A stretch of DNA of 64,000 nt, taken from positions 1 to 64,000 of the forward strand of contig NZ_QAIL01000318.1 of NCBI RefSeq assembly GCF_003061025.1, given 5' to 3'. Position numbers and translations under genes: made by a program. Every line of letters starts with the position of its first letter. Within the stretch, counting starts at the first letter, position 1. Under the pieces are notes generated by a model. That model did no database searches. It saw only the letters and a program-made list of their open reading frames with translations, and was not told the origin of the DNA. Below, in pieces: positions 37,242 through 45,183 of the stretch. The DNA comes from Pedobacter sp. HMWF019 (GTDB lineage: Bacteria > Bacteroidota > Bacteroidia > Sphingobacteriales > Sphingobacteriaceae).

Positions 37242-39125
37242 ATGAAGAAATCATTGGTTGTTAAGACCTCCATCTATTTGTTTGCTTTGATATTTATTTG
37301 TGCTGTCAGCAAAGCACAAGAGAAACCAGCGATTATTCCAGAACCGGTATCGTTGGTTCAAGGTAAAGGTAGATTTGTAATTGATAATCAGACTTCTTTA
37401 ATCATTCCGTCGGGTAATGCTGAGCTTGCTATGCTGGGTAGCCATGCTAATGAATGGTTCAGTGTGCTAACGGGCTTTAGTCTGCCTGTAAAGAACAAAA
37501 CAACTGAAGCAGGATGCTCTATCAGGTTGTTGTTGAATCCGTCATTGAACAATCCTGGTAATGATGAAGGCTACGAGCTATCTATTACGGAACATGATGT
37601 AAAACTGCAGGCACGTAAAGCGGCTGGTTTATTTTATGGTTTACAAACGATACGGCAACTGCTTCAGCTTTCGGCTGAAAGTAAGGAGCAGTGTGGTAAC
37701 TTGCCTGTTGTTGAAATTATTGATTATCCCCGTTTGAAATGGCGTGGACTGATGCTGGATGTAAGCCGGCATTTTTTCTCAAAAGACTTTGTGAAAAAAT
37801 ATATTGATGATATGGCGCGCTATAAATTCAATGTTTTTCACTGGCATTTAACGGATGACCAGGGATGGCGCATAGAAATAAAATCGTTTCACCGCTTAAC
37901 TGAAGTGGGTGCCTGGAGAGTGCCAAGGACAGGACAGTGGTGGTCCTATACTCCACCTCAGAAAGATGAAAAGGCCTCTTATGGTGGGTATTATACGCAA
38001 CAGGATATCAAAGAAGTTATTGCCTATGCTGCTGAAAGACATATCACGATTGTACCGGAAATTGATGTTCCTGGCCATTCGCTGGCAGCGATAGCGGCCT
38101 ATCCGTATTTGTCTGCAACCGGATACAATTATGCTGTAAACCCAGGAAGTAAGTTCTATAATATTGATGACAATACTTTAAATCCGGCAGACGAGCGGGT
38201 GTATGCCTTTCTGGATAAAGTATTTACCGAGGTTGTGGCTTTGTTTCCGGGAGATTATGTCCACATCGGCGGCGATGAGTGTACCAAAAACTTCTGGCAA
38301 CAATCGGCCGTAGTACAGGATTTTATGAAACAACAGGGGATAAAGACGGAACACGAACTGCAGAGTTATTTTATCAAAAGGGTAGAAAAAATCCTGAAAA
38401 AGAAGAAGAAAAAAATAATAGGATGGAATGAAATTCTGGAAGGTGGCCTGGCTCCTGAGGCAACAGTGATGAGCTGGCAGGGTATGCAAGGGGGGATAGA
38501 AGCAGCGAAACAAGGACATCAGGTTATTTTTACACCGAGTAGCAATACCTACCTGGATCTTTACCAGGGTGATCCATTATTGGAACCTAACACCTATGAT
38601 ATGTTGCGTTTAAAAACAGCATATCAATGGAACCCTGTTCCTGCCGGGATAGACAGTAGCTATGTTTTGGGAGGACAAGGAAATTTATGGTCAGAGTCTG
38701 TGCCTACCGGGCGACACGCCGAGTATATGACATGGCCGCGATCTCTGGCCTTATCTGAGGTTTTTTGGTCGCCATCGGGAAAACAAAACTGGGCTGATTT
38801 TCAGACAAAGTTAGCACCCCAGTTTAAGATTCTGGATGCTGCGCAAATCAATTATTCCAGGGCGGCATTTGATGTGCTTGCTACGACCAAACTTGATCAG
38901 GAAAAACAATTACTGGTTTCTCTTAGTACGGATGTTGATGGCCTGGATATTTACTATACTCTGGACAATACCAATCCTGATTCATCAAGTGCGCGTTATA
39001 ATGGAACACCGATCGTTATCCCCAAAGGCATTTACCAAATAAGAGCACAATCATTTAAAGGAAATGCTGCTGTTGGAAAACTATTGATTGCTCCGTGTGG
39101 AGAATTGGAAAAACGGACCAGGTGA
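37242..39125 (+). CDS. Beta-N-acetylhexosaminidase, GH20
   Basis: This is 627 residues with a signal peptide (FALIFICAVSKAQ). A GH20b domain (about 28-155) precedes the GH20 barrel (about 158-510). The catalytic pair Asp345-Glu346 is in YVHIGGDECTKNFW, and FNVFHWHLTDDQGWRIEIK is an early barrel motif. A C-terminal chitobiase-like beta-domain (DGLDIYYTLDNTNPDSSSA) follows. It removes terminal GlcNAc or GalNAc from glycans in the periplasm or at the surface. Its location after the SusCD unit suggests an amino-sugar polymer such as chitin or host/fungal glycans. Confidence 0.94.
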   Translation: MKKSLVVKTSIYLFALIFICAVSKAQEKPAIIPEPVSLVQGKGRFVIDNQTSLIIPSGNAELAMLGSHANEWFSVLTGFSLPVKNKTTEAGCSIRLLLNPSLNNPGNDEGYELSITEHDVKLQARKAAGLFYGLQTIRQLLQLSAESKEQCGNLPVVEIIDYPRLKWRGLMLDVSRHFFSKDFVKKYIDDMARYKFNVFHWHLTDDQGWRIEIKSFHRLTEVGAWRVPRTGQWWSYTPPQKDEKASYGGYYTQQDIKEVIAYAAERHITIVPEIDVPGHSLAAIAAYPYLSATGYNYAVNPGSKFYNIDDNTLNPADERVYAFLDKVFTEVVALFPGDYVHIGGDECTKNFWQQSAVVQDFMKQQGIKTEHELQSYFIKRVEKILKKKKKKIIGWNEILEGGLAPEATVMSWQGMQGGIEAAKQGHQVIFTPSSNTYLDLYQGDPLLEPNTYDMLRLKTAYQWNPVPAGIDSSYVLGGQGNLWSESVPTGRHAEYMTWPRSLALSEVFWSPSGKQNWADFQTKLAPQFKILDAAQINYSRAAFDVLATTKLDQEKQLLVSLSTDVDGLDIYYTLDNTNPDSSSARYNGTPIVIPKGIYQIRAQSFKGNAAVGKLLIAPCGELEKRTR

Positions 39126-39138
39126 TCTCTCATACTAC

Positions 39139-40143
39139 CTATTTCGTATTGATCTCCGTCATATTAACCACAAAACCCGGATTTTCATTCACCTGATATT
39201 GAAAATCCAACCGTAGTTTTCCTGTTTTTTTAAAAGTATTGATGGATTTTAACAACGTCAGCGAACTATCATTCAGCCCTAATTTAAATTCTTTATAAAT
39301 GGTGATCTCTGTAAGATAAGACAGTTCTTCATTTGTTTTCAAATCTACTTCTACTCCTGTTTTTTCAAATTCCCCATGATCAGAAGCTTTTACTTTATCC
39401 CTGATGTACTGCTTATCAAACTGTAGAAGCCTTTTTATTTGCTTTAGCGAATTAGCTGATTCTCGTTTGCATACCGAAACCTTAACCTTTTGGGGAATAT
39501 AAATAACCTCCTCGCCCAACTGAGGCCCAAGGTTTAGCATAATACTGACATACGGCTCTTTAAAAAGTGCCAGATTCATCGTTTCACTCAATATAATGGC
39601 TATGTCTTTATCCTTTATTTGATAGGTTGTAGCATCTACCAATTCCATTCGTCTCACATACGGCATAAGCTCTAACTGTTCTAACAAGGTTAGTAGTTTA
39701 TCGTAACTGTTCTGGTTAATCTCTAAAAGAGTAAATTGCACTTGAGAGGGCTCAAAGTTTAGCATTATAGGTAGCGCGAGTGCGGCAAAAGGCCCCGTCC
39801 CGGCATAAAGTACATGAACTGTTTGTAGACCCTGATGATGTAGGTCTCTAATGGCTTGATCAAGAGCTTTTACAAATCGTTGTGTCCTAAATATTTCCTT
39901 CACGCAATTTGATGCCCAAAATGGCCCTATAGCGTTTCCTTTGCTTGTTTGAATATGCTCACGATCACTCACACCAGACGGATCAATAGCGGTTGTCTGA
40001 CACAAAAGATCATGGTATTTTAAGATGGATGGTGCTAATTTCTCATGGAAATCAGCCGCTATCAGAATATCTTGTGATATAGAGAGGAGATCTTTTTTAT
40101 GCATTTTCGAGGTCATTAGTCTAGTTTTTAAGGAATTCGTCAT
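39139..40143 (-). CDS. SAM-dependent methyltransferase-like protein (PRMT-like pattern)
   Basis: This is about 334 residues with no signal peptide. A Rossmann SAM-binding pattern is visible: VHVLYAGTGPFAALALPIML (motif I), QFTLLEINQNS (acidic residue after strand 2) and ELVDATTY, followed by IILSETMN, which resembles the catalytic-loop SE.M motif of protein arginine methyltransferases. The C-terminal half is beta-rich. The frame starts at a TTG (40155); the ATG at 40143 is preferred. It is convergent with the GH20 gene, with 13 bases between the stops. The substrate is unknown, and the PRMT relation is tentative. Confidence 0.6.
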   Translation of the reverse strand: MTNSLKTRLMTSKMHKKDLLSISQDILIAADFHEKLAPSILKYHDLLCQTTAIDPSGVSDREHIQTSKGNAIGPFWASNCVKEIFRTQRFVKALDQAIRDLHHQGLQTVHVLYAGTGPFAALALPIMLNFEPSQVQFTLLEINQNSYDKLLTLLEQLELMPYVRRMELVDATTYQIKDKDIAIILSETMNLALFKEPYVSIMLNLGPQLGEEVIYIPQKVKVSVCKRESANSLKQIKRLLQFDKQYIRDKVKASDHGEFEKTGVEVDLKTNEELSYLTEITIYKEFKLGLNDSSLTLLKSINTFKKTGKLRLDFQYQVNENPGFVVNMTEINTK

Positions 40144-40297
40144 CGCTGCGAACAAACCTATTTCACTTTTTACTAAGGTAGCAGTTTACCGATATTATTT
40201 TATATCCGTTTTCTTTTGAAAAAAAACATATTAAAGTAATTCCGCTAACATTACGTTCTACTCATTTAATAGTTGAAAATAGATTTTCTGGATTGGG

Positions 40298-40996
40298 TCA
40301 AATCATCTTATTGCGTATTTCTTTATATCTGGACCTGCCAACTGGCAATTGCTCGCCATTTCTGAGTTGAACAGAATATCTTCCACCAGCTTCTATGAGC
40401 AGTTTTTCTGCTTGTTGAAGGTGAACAATATACGAGCGATGGATGCGGATAAAGTCAGTGGCTGGCAGCAGCAGTTCAAGTGCGTCCAAGCTTTTATCAT
40501 GTAATTCCTGCGTTCCGTTTTGCAAGTGCAATTCGCTGTATATACCTGCGCCTTTAATGTAATTCACCTTTATGGCCTCTATCATTTTGATTATGCCACC
40601 TTTTTTTACTGCTAAATATTTGAGTGGATTGTCTGGGAGATTGCTCTGGTTATTCAGGCGTCCGAAGGCCTGGAACAATCGGGACTCGTCGAAAGGCTTA
40701 GGTACAAAGTCCAGTACGCCGTAGGCAAATGCTGTGATTGCTTTATCGGTATAGGCTGAAACAATTATGGTATGGAAAGGCTTGGCAACCATTGCTTCCA
40801 TGATTTCAAATCCGTTTTCGCCATTGAGGTTAAGGTCGAGCAGCAAAATATCAATCGGAGATTGTTCAATGTAAGTCAGGCCTTTGGCCAGCGTATCGCA
40901 TACGTTTAGCGTAAGTTGTTGCTCAAAGTAAGCCTTTGTCATCCTGGCTAACCGTTTGGCGATTCGCGCCTCATCCTCAATGATTAATATCTTCAT
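40298..40996 (-). CDS. LytTR-type response regulator
   Basis: This is 232 residues: a receiver domain (1-115; acidic residues IIEDEARIAK, phospho-Asp in ILLLDLNLNG, Lys in VPKPFDES) and a LytTR DNA-binding domain (about 130-230; VNYIKGAGIYSELHL, FIRIHRSYIVHL, LPVGRSRYKEI). Its ATG overlaps the kinase stop by four bases, so translation is coupled. It should be phosphorylated by that kinase and may regulate the divergent TonB receptor gene at 42695. Confidence 0.93.
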   Translation of the reverse strand: MKILIIEDEARIAKRLARMTKAYFEQQLTLNVCDTLAKGLTYIEQSPIDILLLDLNLNGENGFEIMEAMVAKPFHTIIVSAYTDKAITAFAYGVLDFVPKPFDESRLFQAFGRLNNQSNLPDNPLKYLAVKKGGIIKMIEAIKVNYIKGAGIYSELHLQNGTQELHDKSLDALELLLPATDFIRIHRSYIVHLQQAEKLLIEAGGRYSVQLRNGEQLPVGRSRYKEIRNKMI

Positions 40997-42585
40997 AAGT
41001 TAATACGGATAATGCTTTTCCAACCTTTTGTAAAAGATTCTGAACTAAAATTCCATTGATTTCCATAACTTTCTTTTAAACGGGCTTCAATGTAGCGAAA
41101 ACCATTACCACCACAATGCTTACTTGTTATCCGGTTTTCGGCAAAGACTTCAAAAATATATTGCTTGTATTGGTTAGTTCTGGAAAATGAAAGCAGAAAT
41201 TTTATACTACCATCCTCTAGTGGGATACTATGTGTAATGCCGTTTTCTAGGAGTGTATGAATGATTGCTGGCGGGATCAGTTCCTCCTCTTGTATGCCTG
41301 TATTTTCCCATACATAAGTGATTTCCTTGCGAAACTGCATGACCGACAGGTGGTGCCTGCACAGCGCGATTTCTTTATTGATGGGAATAAGAACGTCTTC
41401 GGCAATTTCATTCATAACATCAAATTCATGCGACAATTCCTGGATAAAAAGGACGCCCTGTGCGGGAGACTCCTCCACCCAATCGATCAGAGAGGTCAGC
41501 GTGTTGCGTAAAAAATGTGGCTGTATGTTCTTTTTTATTAATTCCAGTTGTAAACGGGAAGATAGCAGCAGTGAGGTCTGGTGAGCTTCTTCCAGTTGTT
41601 TGGCACCCTGGGTTTGCAGATAGAGAATGCAAAGCAGAATAAGTGTAAATGCAATGTATAGACCAAAGTCGTAAAACATGTATTGGTTGATGACCATGGA
41701 GGCTGAAAAACCCGCAAGCACCAGTATGCTGCCCCGTTGTTTTTTAATTATGGCATATAATAATATGAATACCGAGGCGATCCACAATGTTAGGCTATAT
41801 AAACGGGCAGTGAGGTCATAGTGTTCATATTCAGTTGTATAAATTAACAGCAAAGAGAGCGTTAAAGCACCGATGAACAGTAGTTTGTGCGGAAAATTAA
41901 AGTGGATGGTAAAATACAAAGGGATCAGAACAGCGATGGCAAAGGTTAACCAGCCTACTATAATTAAGCGGGTATAGTACTGTGTATAGGGAATATCGAT
42001 ATAATATTTGAGGTATTCCATAGCCAGAAGGGCGAAGAATAAAAAGCAGATCACTGCAAATAACAATGTGGTTTGTTGTTTGTGTTTGCTGTTGTAGTAT
42101 AAAAAAGTGTAATAGATTGCTGCGATGAGAAAGGCTCCCGCCATTAGATTGACCAGGGACAGTTCTATGAGCGGCTGGCGAAGCATCTTGAGATAACTTT
42201 CTGGTTTTGCCGTCACGTTTCGTTCACTTTCTATCAGGTGTTTTTGGGTACCTTTGATTAGGACATCATGTTTGCCGGGTTTGGAAAGTTTGTCGGGAAT
42301 TTGGTAATAACTTGTTTCGGTGCCGGGCACTTCTGGTTGCCCTGGAGCAGAGGGGATGCCATTCTGTCCGATCCTGACCCCGTCCCAATATACAACGAAT
42401 GCACCAAAGCTATGTACCTGTAAACCTAAAGGTGTGTTGATTTTTTTTTCCAGCAGGATGATCTCCACGCGGGCAGTCAAAGTTGTGTCCGGCCTGCTGA
42501 TAACAGCGTCTGAAGCCTCGTACCGGATATCACGTTGACAGGATGTGAGGGTAACGAGCAGTAAAATGATCCACCATTTTTGCAT
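40993..42585 (-). CDS. LytS-like (His_kinase family) membrane sensor kinase
   Basis: This is about 530 residues. The N-terminus MQKWWIILLLVTLTSCQRD looks like a lipoprotein signal. An extracytoplasmic domain (about 25-150) is followed by seven to eight membrane helices (about 155-345) and a LytS-type kinase core: phospho-acceptor His in KNIQPHFLRNTLTSLIDW and N-box LIPPAIIHTLLENGITHS. The glycine-rich ATP loop is reduced to GGNGFRYIEARLKESY. The ATG at 42585 was chosen because an upstream TTG would hide the signal sequence. It forms a two-component pair with the response regulator and is divergent from the TonB receptor. Confidence 0.88.
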   Translation of the reverse strand: MQKWWIILLLVTLTSCQRDIRYEASDAVISRPDTTLTARVEIILLEKKINTPLGLQVHSFGAFVVYWDGVRIGQNGIPSAPGQPEVPGTETSYYQIPDKLSKPGKHDVLIKGTQKHLIESERNVTAKPESYLKMLRQPLIELSLVNLMAGAFLIAAIYYTFLYYNSKHKQQTTLLFAVICFLFFALLAMEYLKYYIDIPYTQYYTRLIIVGWLTFAIAVLIPLYFTIHFNFPHKLLFIGALTLSLLLIYTTEYEHYDLTARLYSLTLWIASVFILLYAIIKKQRGSILVLAGFSASMVINQYMFYDFGLYIAFTLILLCILYLQTQGAKQLEEAHQTSLLLSSRLQLELIKKNIQPHFLRNTLTSLIDWVEESPAQGVLFIQELSHEFDVMNEIAEDVLIPINKEIALCRHHLSVMQFRKEITYVWENTGIQEEELIPPAIIHTLLENGITHSIPLEDGSIKFLLSFSRTNQYKQYIFEVFAENRITSKHCGGNGFRYIEARLKESYGNQWNFSSESFTKGWKSIIRINL

Positions 42586-42694
42586 GTCTAAAGATAGAAA
42601 ATGTTGCTCTGCTTTATAGTGCAATCGAAAAGCTCATGGTGCTGTTTGCATGTTTTTTTTGGTGAGTTTTGATGGTACTTAATAGTCTTGCAGT

Positions 42695-45037
42695 ATGAAA
42701 ACCATACTGACCCTTTTTTTTCTATTCTGTATGATCACTACCAAGGCCCAGACCCTGAGCGGAGCTTTAGCTGATCACAACACCCACCATGCGGTAGCAT
42801 ACGCTACAGTTAGCCTCCTTGATCCGGCAGGACAGATTATTTCCAGCACCATGACAGATGAAGAGGGCAAATTTGTCCTGAAACTCTCGAAAGCCGGGAG
42901 TTTTACGCTCAATTGCGGCTTTATAGGTTATCAGGTACTGGTCCGATCTATAAAGGTTAATGATGGCCAAAATGAATTGGGTATCCTGTCGCTTATTCCG
43001 GATGCGCGTCTGTTGAGTGAAGTAACTGTATCTGGCCGGCAAGCTGCCTTGCACCTGCAATCTGATAAAAAGGTATTTGAGGTTGGAAAGGATGTGCTTT
43101 CGCAGAATGGTTCGGTCAGCGATGCGTTGAACGGTATTCCATCTGTGGCTGTCAGCCCGCAGGGTGAAGTAAGTTTACGTGGTCATACGGGGGTCACCGT
43201 ATTGGTTAACGGCCGGAGGTCTGGTTTAACACAGGGAAATGCGCTGGAACAATTGCAAGCTGATCAGGTTGAACGTATTGAAGTGATTACAAGCCCTTCA
43301 GCACGTTATGATGCGTCGGGTAGTGCGGGTATTATTAATATCGTTTTGAAGAAAAATAAAAAATCGGGTTTTAACGGGCAATTAAAAGTTGTGGGTGGTG
43401 TACCTAACGATACCCGCATCAATCCCAGTCTGAACTATAAATCAGACAAGTTAAGTTTCTTTTCTACCCTGGGGATGCGTAAATCTGATTATAAAGGGAT
43501 CTATACTACAGACCAACTGACTGGAGACAATAGCATGCAGATGCGGCAGAACGAAAACCGCCATGATGATGGAAAATTGCTTTATCTGGGGGCGGATTAT
43601 TTTATCAGTGACAAGCGAACCATGACGGCTGCTTATCTTTGGAACGGGACGCATGATCATGATAAAACTGAACTGAATTATGATTACCGCAATGAGACAA
43701 CGGATAGTATTTTGCGCCGGAACGGCGAATCATGGGAGCAGCGGAACTACCACCAGCTGGAATATAATTATACACAGTTGTTTTCCCAATCAAAAAAGAA
43801 ATGGACGGTTGATATGCAGTACGATTGGTGGGACAGCAACAAGGACTGGCTGCTTGCTACCCGGAAAATTTATCCCAAGGCAGCCGATTATCCAAACCTG
43901 CGGACAAATGCCGGTAATGCCAGCCGCGACTTGCTGTTACAGTCAGATTGGGCGCAACCAATAGGAAAGGAAAACTTGCTGGAGCTGGGTATTAAAACTG
44001 AGAACAGGCATGTTAGGTATGATTTTTTTGCAGAAAAACAGACGGGCGATGTTTATGGTGTCTACAAAGGACTCAATAACGGGTTGGAATATAGTGAGCG
44101 TATACAGGGTGGCTACGCACAATTGGGGGGTAAACTGGCTAAGCTCAGTTATCTTGGCGGACTGCGTATGGAAATTACAGGTGTCAATGTATCTGGCCGC
44201 GATGAAATATACACCAACCGAAAGAATTATACGCGTCTGTTCCCAACACTTCATTTGGACTATAATCTTAACTCCACTTCAATTTTGCAAGCACATTATA
44301 GCCGCAGGATCAACCGCCCCTCGCTTTATCAGCTATCACCCTATATGGAATTGACGGACTTGAATGCACAAAATACTGGTAATCCAAATCTAAATCCTTC
44401 TTATTCGGATGTTTATGAGTTAGGGTTTCTTTATCGGAGCAATACGCTAACCATTAATCCCTCTCTGTATGCTCAGGTTTCGGATGCATCGATAACGGAT
44501 TATACTTTCCGTAATGCAGAGGAAATGTTTATTACGCTTCCTGTTAATATAGCTAGAGAAGTCCGTCAAGGTTTCGAACTGAATGTAATGTTTGCTCCTT
44601 TAAATGTACTGCAGTTCAATGCCGACCTCAATGTATATCATTTTCGGCAATCAGGTGTTTATAAGGATTTTGACTTTGGTTTTTCTGGCGGGTCTTCTTC
44701 AGGGCGGCTCAATGCACAATGGAAATTGGGAAAATTTATGAGTGTTCAGGGGCGTTATTATTTCAATGGATCGTTAAACACAGCCCAGAGCCATACTCGT
44801 ACGATGCAATGGGCAGATTTTGGTATCAGTAAAATTCTGTTTTCCGACAAACTCTCTTTGGTAGCAGATGTTACCAATGTGTTTGATTCGCGTCGTTATC
44901 ACAGTACTATTGTTGGACCAGATTATGTTTTGTCTACTATGAACCGATTTAATGGTGCCCGTTACCGCTTAAGTGTAGCTTATAAATTCAAAGGGAATGC
45001 GATAGTACGTGAAGCTAAAACTGGTAATCGAAATTGA
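42695..45037 (+). CDS. TonB-dependent receptor, outer-membrane beta-barrel family
   Basis: This is 780 residues with a signal peptide (FFLFCMITTKAQ). A carboxypeptidase-like domain (about 20-110, SGALADHNTHHAVAYATVSL) and a plug (about 120-215; IPSVAVSPQGEVSLRGH, VERIEVITSPSARYDASGSA) precede a barrel of the PF14905-like type. There is no STN domain and no SusD partner. Siderophore, metal or peptide uptake is possible. The LytTR pair divergent from it suggests two-component control. Confidence 0.92.
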   Translation: MKTILTLFFLFCMITTKAQTLSGALADHNTHHAVAYATVSLLDPAGQIISSTMTDEEGKFVLKLSKAGSFTLNCGFIGYQVLVRSIKVNDGQNELGILSLIPDARLLSEVTVSGRQAALHLQSDKKVFEVGKDVLSQNGSVSDALNGIPSVAVSPQGEVSLRGHTGVTVLVNGRRSGLTQGNALEQLQADQVERIEVITSPSARYDASGSAGIINIVLKKNKKSGFNGQLKVVGGVPNDTRINPSLNYKSDKLSFFSTLGMRKSDYKGIYTTDQLTGDNSMQMRQNENRHDDGKLLYLGADYFISDKRTMTAAYLWNGTHDHDKTELNYDYRNETTDSILRRNGESWEQRNYHQLEYNYTQLFSQSKKKWTVDMQYDWWDSNKDWLLATRKIYPKAADYPNLRTNAGNASRDLLLQSDWAQPIGKENLLELGIKTENRHVRYDFFAEKQTGDVYGVYKGLNNGLEYSERIQGGYAQLGGKLAKLSYLGGLRMEITGVNVSGRDEIYTNRKNYTRLFPTLHLDYNLNSTSILQAHYSRRINRPSLYQLSPYMELTDLNAQNTGNPNLNPSYSDVYELGFLYRSNTLTINPSLYAQVSDASITDYTFRNAEEMFITLPVNIAREVRQGFELNVMFAPLNVLQFNADLNVYHFRQSGVYKDFDFGFSGGSSSGRLNAQWKLGKFMSVQGRYYFNGSLNTAQSHTRTMQWADFGISKILFSDKLSLVADVTNVFDSRRYHSTIVGPDYVLSTMNRFNGARYRLSVAYKFKGNAIVREAKTGNRN

Positions 45038-45056
45038 TTCCGAATCAATGGTAATT

Positions 45057-45109
45057 TCTCGCTGAACTTTACAGGTTCTGAGGCTTGATCATGAAAACAT
45101 ATTTTTTTA
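45057..45109. repeat. Intergenic palindromic repeat, copy E (right half only)
   Basis: CTCGCTGAACTTTACAGG, then TTCTGAGGCTTGATCATG and the outer arm AAAACATATTTT, match the right part of the repeat. The left outer arm and the tail are missing. It lies just after the TonB receptor stop. Confidence 0.75.
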
Positions 45110-45118
45110 TTGTAATAT

Positions 45119-45140
45119 ATACTAAACTTTTGTTTAGTAT
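45119..45140. other. Perfect 9-bp hairpin upstream of phosphoesterase gene
   Basis: ATACTAAAC (45119-45127) pairs with GTTTAGTAT (45132-45140) around TTTT, 44 bases before the ATG at 45184. There is no T-run after it. It could be an operator or leader structure of the following gene, or a weak terminator of the preceding one. Confidence 0.5.
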
Positions 45141-45183
45141 TACTGTGTAATTGAATTGTTGAATAACCACAGTAAACACACAC

